A stretch of 7,618 nt of DNA, taken from Treponema sp. UBA1240 (lineage in GTDB: Bacteria > Spirochaetota > Spirochaetia > Treponematales > Treponemataceae). The position numbers and the translations under genes were made by a program. Below are positions 1 through 5,130 of this stretch, one piece after another. Within the stretch, counting starts at the first letter, position 1, and every line of letters begins with the position of its first letter. Location of the stretch: NCBI GenBank assembly GCA_002308875.1, contig DBWK01000136.1, positions 1,212-8,829 on the forward strand, in the 5' to 3' direction. The notes under the pieces are model-generated. The model was not told the origin of the DNA. It ran no database searches and saw only the letters and a list, made by a program, of their open reading frames with translations.

Positions 1-249
1 ATTGCAAAGGCTGATTTTATCCTGCACAAGTGTGAGTTCTACGACAGACAGGACACATTGCACCGTGTTCTTACCTGCACGGATTTTACAACAATCAAAG
101 GCTTTACAACCGCACAAAAAATGAAGATGGAAAATGTACAGACCGGTACCTGGTCGCTCATCGAAACAAAGAACATTGCTTACGATGAAGAAGACATAGA
201 TGATTCTTTGTTTACGGTTGCCGCGTTCGAAAAAGGAAGAATCCGCTAG
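1..249 (+). CDS. LolA-like outer-membrane lipoprotein-sorting protein, C-terminal part (5' end outside window)
   Basis: The frame is open from the first base and ends at a TAG, giving about 82 residues of a protein whose start lies left of the window. The residues match the C-terminal half of the periplasmic 'outer membrane lipoprotein-sorting protein' family: a beta-rich segment with a 'CTDFTTIKGF' strand, then 'KMKMENVQTGTWSLIE', then the closing 'DDSLFTVAAFEKG', where family members typically end with a D-S-L-F-T motif. These proteins have a LolA/LolB-like half-barrel that carries lipids or lipoproteins across the periplasm, and are commonly encoded beside an MMPL/RND exporter. The barrel gene follows after 36 nt on the same strand, so the two are probably co-transcribed. 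The family call rests on remembered consensus, and the exact substrate is unknown. Confidence 0.72.
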   Translation: MAKADFILHKCEFYDRQDTLHRVLTCTDFTTIKGFTTAQKMKMENVQTGTWSLIETKNIAYDEEDIDDSLFTVAAFEKGRIR

Positions 250-274
250 CACTGATTGTCATTGCCGGACTGCT

Positions 275-280
275 AAGAGG
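275..280 (+). promoter_or_regulatory. Ribosome binding site of the barrel gene
   Basis: AAGAGG lies 5 nt before the ATG at 286. It fixes the start of the barrel gene and shows that this operon uses ordinary SD-led initiation. No promoter or terminator is evident in the 36-nt gap after the preceding gene, which supports co-transcription. Confidence 0.7.
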
Positions 281-285
281 TTCAT

Positions 286-1692
286 ATGAAAAAGACGGTT
301 CTTATAACAATTCTGCTTGTTCTTGCAACAATGTTCTGTTTTGCAGACGAATTAGACGTGGATTTTTCCATGGATGCGGAAACTAAACTGGGCTTAAGAG
401 CGCCGTGGACAGACCCTGTCGTTTATGACGGACGTTTTACACTTGCCGATACTTCGGTAACAAGCAAGCTCGGTGTTTATTACGGTGATTTTTCTGCGTT
501 TACCGAATTCACATATAGTTACTGCCATGCAGATAGTTTGAACAGTCTGTTTAAAAAGAATAACAATGACGAAACACCTGATTCCGATGGTCGTACTTTT
601 TCAATGAACGAATTTTGGGCGGATTACTCAAGTTCTTTTTGGGGAATCCGCGTAGGGCGGCAAAAGGCGGCATGGGGCAAGGCTGACGGCATAGATATAA
701 CTAACGTGCTTTGCCCTTCCGATATGTCGAGTTTTGCCGCAATGACAAGCGACAATTCAAAACTTGGTATAGATGCAGTACGGCTTTCGTTCAACGGAGA
801 CTCGTTCACGGCGGACGCATGGTGGATTCCTGTCTTTACGCCGTCAGCCCTTCCTTTGGACGAAAGCAACCATCTGCGCAAGCTTCTTGTTCCGCAGAGC
901 GTGGATTTTCCGATTCCTATGCTTAACACTGTTCTCAAGCTTCCTGTAAAAATCGGTGAACTTGAAAAGCCGGAGAAAAAAATCCAGAACGGTGAATTTG
1001 GTTTGAAGTTTTCGGGTTATTTTTCAATGCTTGATGTTTCACTTTACGGTTTTTACGGCTGGGATGATATTCCGCTCTTGAATTATGGAATAACTTTTGG
1101 GCAACCGCAGTTCCCTTTTCCTGCAATGCCTAACGGCCTTGAAGTAAGCGGAAAATATGAGCGCATGGCGATGCTTGGTGCGGATGCGGCACTCCCGATC
1201 GGCGAAACCGTAATTCGTATGGAAGCAGCGTTCTTTCCCAAACGTCATTTCCAAAAAGAAGCCGAGTCAATTCTTTCTGGCGATTCCAATTTTTCGGAAC
1301 AGCGCAATGAACTTTCAGCACTGATTGGTATAGACTGGATGCCGAATGGCTGGACATTCACCGCCCAGTATTTTTGCGACTACGTTGCCGGAAAGCTCGA
1401 TTCGCTTGAACGCACGGACAAATACACACACGGGGCAACGTTCAGTGTTTCAAAATCATTCTTGGACGAAACGCTTGAAGCAAGCTTCAGCGGTGTAATC
1501 AACTTTGATGCCTTTGACACAATGTTTGCTCCGTCTGTAAAATACAGTGTTTCTGATCAGCTCAGCGTTTCAGGCGGCGCATATATCTTTCTCGGCGGAC
1601 CTCACACAGCGGATCAACCCCGTTGCGACGGTCAATACGGCAAATACAGAGATTTGAGTACCTTCTACATCTCCGCCAAATTCAGCATGTAA
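286..1692 (+). CDS. Outer-membrane beta-barrel protein, DUF1302-like, partner of an MMPL/LolA-type export system
   Basis: This 468-residue protein begins with a signal peptide: MKK, a hydrophobic core at residues 4-16, and probable signal peptidase I cleavage after FCFA (about residue 20). There is no proper lipobox, since the residues before Cys18 are T-M-F. The rest shows alternating polar/aromatic strands typical of a barrel and ends in an amphipathic strand, 'FYISAKFSM'. Residues 124-150 hold the GRQ..AWG.ADG motif followed by N.(L)CPSD. This resembles the 'GRQ..WG...DG....NP.D' segment of the DUF1302 family, outer-membrane proteins that often sit with a lipid-carrier-like protein and an RND/MMPL pump. 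The neighbour upstream is a LolA-like protein, so an outer-membrane role in export or uptake of a lipid or hydrophobic compound is likely. It converges on tetR with a 4-bp gap. Gene identity as a barrel is strong; DUF1302 membership is moderate. Confidence 0.75.
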   Translation: MKKTVLITILLVLATMFCFADELDVDFSMDAETKLGLRAPWTDPVVYDGRFTLADTSVTSKLGVYYGDFSAFTEFTYSYCHADSLNSLFKKNNNDETPDSDGRTFSMNEFWADYSSSFWGIRVGRQKAAWGKADGIDITNVLCPSDMSSFAAMTSDNSKLGIDAVRLSFNGDSFTADAWWIPVFTPSALPLDESNHLRKLLVPQSVDFPIPMLNTVLKLPVKIGELEKPEKKIQNGEFGLKFSGYFSMLDVSLYGFYGWDDIPLLNYGITFGQPQFPFPAMPNGLEVSGKYERMAMLGADAALPIGETVIRMEAAFFPKRHFQKEAESILSGDSNFSEQRNELSALIGIDWMPNGWTFTAQYFCDYVAGKLDSLERTDKYTHGATFSVSKSFLDETLEASFSGVINFDAFDTMFAPSVKYSVSDQLSVSGGAYIFLGGPHTADQPRCDGQYGKYRDLSTFYISAKFSM

Positions 1693-1708
1693 TTTATTAT
1701 TCACATGC
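1685..1708. repeat. Short inverted repeat spanning both convergent stop codons
   Basis: GCATGT at 1685-1690 pairs with ACATGC at 1703-1708 around a 12-nt AT-rich loop. The repeat covers the stop codons of both the barrel gene and tetR. It is the only dyad between the two convergent genes and could be a weak bidirectional 3'-end hairpin. It lacks a U-tract, so it is not called a terminator. Confidence 0.35.
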
Positions 1709-2323
1709 AATTCCCATCATGTGCAGAGTACCGAAGTGGAAGAATTCGGTCATATTTTCAATATATTGCAGGGCTTCTTTACGATTAATTTTATGAAAAA
1801 CTATTTCAGCAAAGGCATTTATCAAAGTGGATGCTATAAAGTGAACCGTCATGCTGTCAATCTGTTTTGGTGCAATTTTCTGCTCATACATCCAGTTGAA
1901 TGTGGTCTCGCAGTTTTTTGTGTATAGATCGCAGATTTCGTTAAGAAAGTTTTCGTGTGTGCTGCCGGCAGCCTTTGTAAACAGAAGAACGAATGTGTCA
2001 AAATTAGCGTAAAGATAGTCCAGCAGGTCTTTTACAGCTTTTTGTTCTTCCTCATGATGTTCCTGTGATGCGGGTGGTGCAAACTGGGAATGTGTATTAA
2101 CATCCGCCATCATAACCGTTTTTGTGGTTACTTCAATAGCTTCGTCCACAAGGGCGCAGAAAAGCGCATCTTTGTCCTTAAAGTGGCGGTACATAGCGCC
2201 TGTGGTCACACCGGCGTTTGTTGCTATTGTGCGCAGGTTTGCACCAATAAAGCCTTTGTCGAGGAATTCCTTTTTTGCACTTTCTATAATTTTTGCCTTT
2301 GTTTCGGCAGCTGATTCTCCCAT
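1697..2323 (-). CDS. TetR/AcrR-family transcriptional regulator
   Basis: The 208-residue protein has the standard TetR layout. Helix 1 is 'AKIIESAKKEFLDKGF' (residues 10-25). The helix-turn-helix follows at about 29-49, with 'LRTIATNAGVTTGAMYRHFKDKDALF', where G-x-(M/L)-Y-x-H-F is the family recognition-helix signature. The C-terminal 150 residues are a divergent helical ligand/dimerisation domain with an acidic, His-containing stretch (about 88-94). It is convergent with the barrel gene and the stops are 4 bp apart. It probably represses itself and the adjacent export operon in response to a hydrophobic ligand; this is inferred from position. The chosen ATG sits at the normal family distance from helix 1, but no Shine-Dalgarno precedes it, and the predicted transcript starts almost at the ATG. 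Confidence 0.9.
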   Translation of the reverse strand: MGESAAETKAKIIESAKKEFLDKGFIGANLRTIATNAGVTTGAMYRHFKDKDALFCALVDEAIEVTTKTVMMADVNTHSQFAPPASQEHHEEEQKAVKDLLDYLYANFDTFVLLFTKAAGSTHENFLNEICDLYTKNCETTFNWMYEQKIAPKQIDSMTVHFIASTLINAFAEIVFHKINRKEALQYIENMTEFFHFGTLHMMGIACE

Positions 2324-2331
2324 AACTTCAT

Positions 2332-2359
2332 TTTATAAGGAAAGAACTGTATCTGTCAA
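2332..2359 (-). promoter_or_regulatory. tetR promoter, predicted leaderless
   Basis: Read on the minus strand, a perfect -35 TTGACA (2354-2359) is followed by a 16-bp spacer and a -10 TATAAA (2332-2337). Only 8 nt separate the -10 from the ATG at 2323, so a normal start point would leave 0-3 nt of leader. No alternative in-frame start with an SD is seen. Confidence 0.75.
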
Positions 2360-2364
2360 TGAAA

Positions 2365-2385
2365 AATGATAACATTGTTATCATT
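2365..2385. promoter_or_regulatory. Perfect 21-bp palindrome, probable TetR operator
   Basis: Two perfect 10-bp arms (AATGATAACA / TGTTATCATT) flank one central T. The element begins 5 bp upstream of the tetR -35 box. Its size and symmetry suit a TetR-family dimer, so autoregulation is likely. It lies between the terminator of the preceding unit and the tetR promoter, so it does not belong to the upstream gene. Assignment to this TetR is by proximity. Confidence 0.7.
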
Positions 2386-2394
2386 ATATATATT

Positions 2395-2420
2395 AAAAAC
2401 CCCGAAACAAGTTCGGGGTT
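2395..2420 (-). terminator. Rho-independent terminator of the membrane protein-XRE unit
   Basis: A 9-bp GC-rich stem (AACCCCGAA at 2398-2406 pairing with TTCGGGGTT at 2412-2420) with a 5-nt loop is followed on the minus strand by a run of five T's, then AT-rich sequence. It lies 20 nt after the xre stop codon and insulates tetR from upstream transcription. Confidence 0.88.
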
Positions 2421-2439
2421 GTAGTCTTTTCGTTTGTAC

Positions 2440-2643
2440 TTATTCTGCTTCATCAGGCCAGAACAAATCATCCAGTTTGCAGCCGAGTTCTTTGCAGATT
2501 GCAATACAAAGGTTTATAGATGGATTGTAATCGCCCTTTTCTATTGCATTGATTGTCTGCCGGCTCACGTTGACAGCGTTTGCCAGGCTTTCCTGCGACA
2601 TATCTTTTAATGCTCTTGCCGCTTTTAATTTCAGGTTTTTCAT
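2440..2643 (-). CDS. Small XRE-family (HTH_3, YozG-like) transcriptional regulator
   Basis: This 67-residue protein is almost entirely one Cro/CI helix-turn-helix domain: 'SQESLANAVNVSRQTINAIEKG' (about 15-36), then 'YNPSINLCIAICKELGCKLDDLFW'. The R-Q-T-I-N-x-I-E-x-G-x-Y-x-P-S signature is typical of the short single-domain XRE repressors usually encoded next to a small multi-TM protein, as here. An AACGGAAAG sequence lies just before the ATG, a modest SD. The gene starts 24 nt after the stop of the membrane-protein gene and shares its promoter. It probably represses that promoter through the dyad at its -10; this is inferred. Confidence 0.9.
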   Translation of the reverse strand: MKNLKLKAARALKDMSQESLANAVNVSRQTINAIEKGDYNPSINLCIAICKELGCKLDDLFWPDEAE

Positions 2644-2667
2644 ATTCTTTCCGTTATATTCCCTGGA

Positions 2668-3207
2668 TTAGTCTTCTGTTTCGTTTTTTTCGGTTTTTTT
2701 GTCGGCGATTACTTTTAACCATACGTTTGCTACTATCAATACCAGGAAAAGGCATGCCGCCGGATTAAGCCATTTGTATGACAATAGACCGTCTGCGGTT
2801 ATAAGCTCTGCTCTGTCGCTTCTTGCAAAAGTAATTATGTTGAGCATCACGATAATCAGCAGGAGAATTGTCCAGGCAAGTTTTTTCTGTCCAATCCTAA
2901 AATAGGCATCTTTCCAGATTGAAACTACTGCTGTAACGGAGCCGGCACAAAGAACGATTAAAAAGTGAAGCAGTGCAGGTTCTACAGGAATTTGGATTCC
3001 GACAAGACTAAATACCATGGCGGTCAGTTCAACTATAATAAAGGTAAAATAACCGTACTTGTAAGCTTTGCCGAGTGCCGCCTGCTGTCTTTCGTCATAT
3101 TCTTTAGGTTTGTTTCTTTTTCTGTTTATTAATGCTATAATTGCCACAACAGATATACTTACCAAAAGTCCGATAACAAATCCTAAAACATATTCAGGTG
3201 ATTTCAT
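2668..3207 (-). CDS. Five-TM membrane protein with a DERQ motif, partner of the XRE regulator
   Basis: The 179-residue protein has hydrophobic segments at about 6-28, 51-72, 78-97, 109-127 and 148-166, and a charged C-terminal tail (KKTEKNETED). After TM1 comes a basic loop and 'YDERQQAALGKAYKYG'. A D-E-R-(Q/E) motif at this place is characteristic of small membrane proteins of the DUF2178/DUF3796 type that are paired with short XRE regulators. Function is unknown; these pairs are widespread in Firmicutes and host-associated bacteria. An AAGGAG SD 6 nt upstream supports the ATG start. It is first in a two-gene unit with its own consensus promoter, so the pair forms a self-contained regulated module. 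Exact DUF assignment is uncertain. Confidence 0.8.
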   Translation of the reverse strand: MKSPEYVLGFVIGLLVSISVVAIIALINRKRNKPKEYDERQQAALGKAYKYGYFTFIIVELTAMVFSLVGIQIPVEPALLHFLIVLCAGSVTAVVSIWKDAYFRIGQKKLAWTILLLIIVMLNIITFARSDRAELITADGLLSYKWLNPAACLFLVLIVANVWLKVIADKKTEKNETED

Positions 3208-3213
3208 AATTAA

Positions 3214-3219
3214 CTCCTT
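3214..3219 (-). promoter_or_regulatory. Strong Shine-Dalgarno of the membrane-protein gene
   Basis: AAGGAG on the minus strand, 6 nt before the ATG at 3207, decides the start. With the predicted promoter the 5' leader is about 58 nt, in contrast to the near-leaderless genes in this window. Confidence 0.8.
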
Positions 3220-3266
3220 GTTGATGTAAAAGTATTAAGACTTATACACCCTTTTGTTTGTCTATA

Positions 3267-3284
3267 TGTAAAATATACTTTACA
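3267..3284. promoter_or_regulatory. Dyad over the -10 box, candidate XRE operator
   Basis: TGTAAA (3267-3272) and TTTACA (3279-3284) form an 18-bp inverted repeat with a 6-bp centre that contains most of the -10 box of the membrane protein-xre promoter. Its position would block RNA polymerase when occupied. Short XRE regulators of this kind often bind such A/T-rich TGTAAA-type dyads, so autorepression by the downstream xre gene is the simplest reading. Confidence 0.6.
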
Positions 3285-3300
3285 ATTTGTATTATGTCAA
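3272..3300 (-). promoter_or_regulatory. Promoter of the membrane protein-xre unit
   Basis: On the minus strand, TTGACA (3295-3300), a 17-bp spacer and TATATT (3272-3277) form a near-perfect housekeeping-sigma promoter. Transcription would start near 3265. Confidence 0.8.
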
Positions 3301-3354
3301 GTTTATTTTACAAAAAAATGAAAATTTTTTTCTTTGTACTACTTTTCTCTAAGA

Positions 3355-3382
3355 TTGATTTAATGCTATGATAATGTATAAC
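3355..3382 (+). promoter_or_regulatory. Promoter of the 38-aa basic peptide gene
   Basis: TTGATT (3355-3360), a 16-bp spacer and TATAAC (3377-3382) lie just upstream of the small ORF; an overlapping TATGAT also occurs in the spacer. The predicted start near 3389 leaves a leader of about 16 nt that contains the SD. Confidence 0.6.
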
Positions 3383-3391
3383 TATTTTAAC

Positions 3392-3397
3392 AAGAGG
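3392..3397 (+). promoter_or_regulatory. Shine-Dalgarno of the 38-aa gene
   Basis: AAGAGG ends 7 nt before the ATG at 3405, the same sequence used by the barrel gene. Its good spacing is the main reason to treat the short ORF as translated. Confidence 0.7.
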
Positions 3398-3404
3398 TAT
3401 TTGT

Positions 3405-3521
3405 ATGAGACTTGCCAAACGTTTTAGAAAAAACAGAACAACAAAACTCCAGAAACTGAACTGCAAGAAAAATGAAAAGAGAATGGCTGCTAACCGCGCG
3501 ATTATCAAAGCTTTGGCATAA
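3405..3521 (+). CDS. 38-residue highly basic miniprotein, unrecognised
   Basis: The ORF encodes 38 residues starting MRLAKRFRKNRTTKL and ending NRAIIKALA. It has 8 Lys, 6 Arg and a single Glu, so the net charge is about +13. It has no hydrophobic segment or signal peptide, and one Cys (residue 20). The composition suggests a nucleic-acid- or ribosome-binding peptide, but it does not resemble the short ribosomal proteins I know (bL34, bL36, bTHX). Support for a real gene comes from its surroundings: a promoter, a well-placed AAGAGG, and a strong terminator 21 nt after the stop, forming a complete monocistronic unit of about 190 nt. It is divergent from the membrane protein-xre unit. An alternative is that the transcript acts as a small RNA. 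Function is unknown. Confidence 0.68.
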   Translation: MRLAKRFRKNRTTKLQKLNCKKNEKRMAANRAIIKALA

Positions 3522-3542
3522 TTGATGTTATGTCTGTTTTAT

Positions 3543-3575
3543 AAAAGACTGCCTTATGAGTGCAGTCTTTTTTTT
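3543..3575 (+). terminator. Strong rho-independent terminator after the 38-aa gene
   Basis: AAAAGACTGC (3543-3552) pairs perfectly with GCAGTCTTTT (3562-3571) around a 9-nt loop, followed by an uninterrupted run of eight T's (3568-3575, partly in the stem). The opposite strand also gives a stem followed by TTTTATAAAA, so it may also stop minus-strand transcripts coming from spoVG. Confidence 0.92.
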
Positions 3576-3634
3576 GCAAAACAACATAAAGCTGGTATAT
3601 ATATTGGAAAGAAAAAATATTTATGTTGTTTTGC
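3576..3634. repeat. Perfect 15-bp inverted repeat with 29-nt loop
   Basis: GCAAAACAACATAAA (3576-3590) is exactly repeated in reverse complement at 3620-3634. It abuts the T-run of the preceding terminator. Neither strand shows a T-tract after it (the minus strand continues with A's), so it is not a standard terminator. It may be a processing/stability hairpin at the 3' end of the ispE-spoVG mRNA, a binding site, or remnant inverted ends of a tiny element. Confidence 0.8.
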
Positions 3635-3722
3635 TGATTTTAAATGTCTGATAATAAAAAGTTGAAGTAATAACGAAAGGTGTTTGACAGTTTTTTAAAA
3701 TAGAACAAATGTTTGCAATGTG
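3635..3722. other. AT-rich spacer downstream of spoVG, no gene seen
   Basis: Together with the terminator and inverted repeat this completes a 201-nt gap (3522-3722) without coding sequence. No clear terminator for spoVG is visible here; only a weak CAAA/TTTG dyad occurs near 3706-3715. A plus-strand TTGACA at 3684-3689 lacks a convincing -10. Confidence 0.5.
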
Positions 3723-4010
3723 TTAAAATTCATCATCCGGTAATGAAGTTTCATCAAAATGGGAGTTCTCATATTCATAGATGATTTTATTCTGAAGCTC
3801 ATTTCTGAACTCTGGAGTTATGGGATGCGCAACGTCTTTATAATCCCCTGTACGGGTTTTTCTGCTTGGCATCGCAATGAACAAGCCGGTTTTACCTTCA
3901 ATAATCTTAACGTTATGAATAACAAAACAGTTGTCGAATGTTACTGTGACGTATGCTTTGAGTTTTCCTTCCGCAGAAAGTTTTCTGATACGAACTTCGG
4001 TGATTTGCAT
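3723..4010 (-). CDS. spoVG: SpoVG family nucleic-acid-binding regulator
   Basis: The 95-residue protein matches SpoVG along its length: 'MQITEVRIRKL' start, 'GKLKAYVTVTFDNCFVIHNVKI' beta core (15-36), the conserved 'GLFIAMPSRKT' (42-52), 'GDYKDVAHPITPEFR' (55-69) and an acidic tail. In Bacillus, SpoVG affects sporulation and division. In non-sporulating bacteria, including the spirochaete Borrelia, SpoVG binds DNA and RNA and tunes gene expression, which is its likely role here. The basic alpha-helical region after the PSRK motif is the nucleic-acid contact in studied homologues. An AGGAG SD lies 6 nt before the ATG. It follows ispE by 46 nt, presumably on one transcript, and ispE-spoVG proximity is also known in Firmicutes. 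Confidence 0.97.
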   Translation of the reverse strand: MQITEVRIRKLSAEGKLKAYVTVTFDNCFVIHNVKIIEGKTGLFIAMPSRKTRTGDYKDVAHPITPEFRNELQNKIIYEYENSHFDETSLPDDEF

Positions 4011-4016
4011 GTACCG

Positions 4017-4021
4017 CTCCT
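4017..4021 (-). promoter_or_regulatory. Shine-Dalgarno of spoVG
   Basis: AGGAG on the minus strand, 6 nt upstream of the spoVG ATG. It gives spoVG its own strong initiation site inside the ispE-spoVG transcript, consistent with higher expression of the regulator than of the enzyme. Confidence 0.75.
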
Positions 4022-4056
4022 ACACAATTTTAATAAACAAACATCATGCCGAAATA

Positions 4057-4914
4057 CTATCTGCAGCCTTCTGTCAAATAGCAGTTTTTCCAGTATGATG
4101 AAAGCTTTTTATATGCATTCTCTGCACTTTCACGTGCATCGAAGACACCAAATACAGCAGAACCGGATCCGGACATGTCATAAAATCCGGCTCCCTCAGC
4201 TTTTATTGCATTTAATGCTTCCATTATCAGCGGATATTTACAGGTTAAAGGCTTTGTAAAATCATTTACAAAGCTCCACTTGCCAACCTGTTTGTTATAA
4301 ATATCTTCCAATTCCGAAAGCACAGGTTTATTGCAACCCTGAGTTTTATCGTTCCACTCGTCTACCAGAACGTAGGCTTCTTTTGTGGAACTGTGTACGT
4401 CAGGATAAACAACCACAAAGTGTAAATCACCGCGTGCAGCAATCGGGCGTATAATCTCTCCGCGACCACTGACTAATGCACAGGAACAGTCCTGTACAAA
4501 AAACGGAACGTCGCTTCCAATATTTTCAGCACATTGCATCAGTTTTGCCTGTGATAACCCTGTTTTGAACATGTTATCCAGTCCGATTAACATGGCTGCG
4601 GCATCGGAAGAACCGCCTCCAAGACCTGCTCCACCGGGAATACGCTTTTTTAAGGAAACATAAGTTCCTGTTGTTATGCCGGTTGCTTTGACAAATTCAT
4701 CATAAGCTTTTGTTACTGTGTTAGATTCCGGCAGGCTCATTCCTTCTACGGAAAGGATACAGCCGGAAGCATCCGTCGGTTCAATTTTCAGTTCATCACA
4801 TAAAGAAATCTTTTGAAAAATGCTTTCAATACTGTGAAAACCGTCCAGACGTTTCTGGAGAACGCTCAGGTTCAAATTTAATTTGGCGGGTGCATTTATT
4901 AACAAGTACGACAT
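4057..4914 (-). CDS. ispE: 4-diphosphocytidyl-2-C-methyl-D-erythritol kinase
   Basis: IspE is the cytosolic GHMP kinase of the MEP isoprenoid pathway. It phosphorylates CDP-methylerythritol with ATP at the 2-OH. The 285-residue length is normal. Motif 1 'APAKLNLNL' (8-16) carries catalytic Lys11. 'GFHSIESIF' (25-33) is the substrate loop. The ATP loop 'PGGAGLGGGSSDAA' spans 93-106. 'GSDVPFF' (133-139) holds catalytic Asp135, and motif 3 'SGSGSAVFG' is at 248-256. All key residues are intact. The start is less certain: the ATG has only an AAAGG two nt upstream, too close for an SD, while the TTG at codon 4 would be about 11 nt away. The promoter leaves a leader of only 4-5 nt, so near-leaderless initiation at the ATG is likely. 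spoVG follows on the same strand. Confidence 0.97.
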   Translation of the reverse strand: MSYLLINAPAKLNLNLSVLQKRLDGFHSIESIFQKISLCDELKIEPTDASGCILSVEGMSLPESNTVTKAYDEFVKATGITTGTYVSLKKRIPGGAGLGGGSSDAAAMLIGLDNMFKTGLSQAKLMQCAENIGSDVPFFVQDCSCALVSGRGEIIRPIAARGDLHFVVVYPDVHSSTKEAYVLVDEWNDKTQGCNKPVLSELEDIYNKQVGKWSFVNDFTKPLTCKYPLIMEALNAIKAEGAGFYDMSGSGSAVFGVFDARESAENAYKKLSSYWKNCYLTEGCR

Positions 4915-4925
4915 AACCTTTTTTC

Positions 4926-4953
4926 ATTATACTTGAAACATACCTTTTGTCAA
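4926..4953 (-). promoter_or_regulatory. ispE-spoVG promoter, full consensus with very short leader
   Basis: On the minus strand, TTGACA (4948-4953), a 16-bp spacer and TATAAT (4926-4931) match both consensus hexamers exactly. Only 11 nt lie between the -10 and the ispE ATG, so the expected leader is 4-5 nt. Confidence 0.85.
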
Positions 4954-5014
4954 ATTCTTTTGTATAAAAACATACATAAACGTTGATTTTTAAAGTAAAA
5001 ATGGAGAATTTTGT

Positions 5015-5031
5015 TGTTTTTAACAAAAACA
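5015..5031. repeat. Small inverted repeat in the ispE-rsgA divergent spacer
   Basis: TGTTTTT (5015-5021) and AAAAACA (5025-5031) form a perfect 7-bp dyad with a 3-nt centre, between the two divergent promoters. It could be a regulator site. A/T-rich dyads arise easily by chance, so support is weak. Confidence 0.35.
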
Positions 5032-5095
5032 CTGATACTGTCAGGATTAGAAACACCTGTTTTATATGTAAAAATAAAGGAATAATTTAAACCCA

Positions 5096-5123
5096 TTGAC
5101 AGATGCATATTTTTGGGCAAAAT
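5096..5123 (+). promoter_or_regulatory. Candidate rsgA-mutS2 promoter, predicted leaderless
   Basis: A perfect TTGACA (5096-5101) is followed after 16 bp by CAAAAT (5118-5123), a 4/6 match to the -10. A start 7-8 nt further on falls on the ATG at 5131 itself. The TAAAAT at 5125-5130 is a better hexamer, but its 23-bp spacing is too long. Confidence 0.5.
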
Positions 5124-5130
5124 TTAAAAT

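Noticed and set aside
624..938. 104-aa minus-strand ORF inside the barrel gene
   Set aside because: Shadow of the barrel coding frame, with no family features.
1685..1708. Bidirectional terminator between the barrel gene and tetR
   Set aside because: The stem is only 6 bp with a 12-nt loop and no T-tract; kept as a repeat only.
3230..3243. Imperfect AAGT...ACTT palindrome in the leader of the membrane-protein gene
   Set aside because: Short, mismatched and AT-rich; expected by chance.
3308..3508. 66-aa minus-strand ORF with hydrophobic residues
   Set aside because: It is antisense to the 38-aa gene and its promoter, its composition reflects AT-rich DNA, and it has no SD.
3684..3712. Plus-strand TTGACA as a promoter into the spoVG antisense
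   Set aside because: No acceptable -10 at 16-18 bp and no gene downstream on that strand.
3759..4259. 166-aa plus-strand ORF across spoVG and the end of ispE
   Set aside because: Antisense shadow of two well-identified genes; its sequence shows no domain.
5001..5090. 29-codon ORF with a CxxC on the plus strand in the ispE-rsgA spacer
   Set aside because: No SD, no promoter at the right distance, AT-rich and overlapping a dyad; nothing supports translation.
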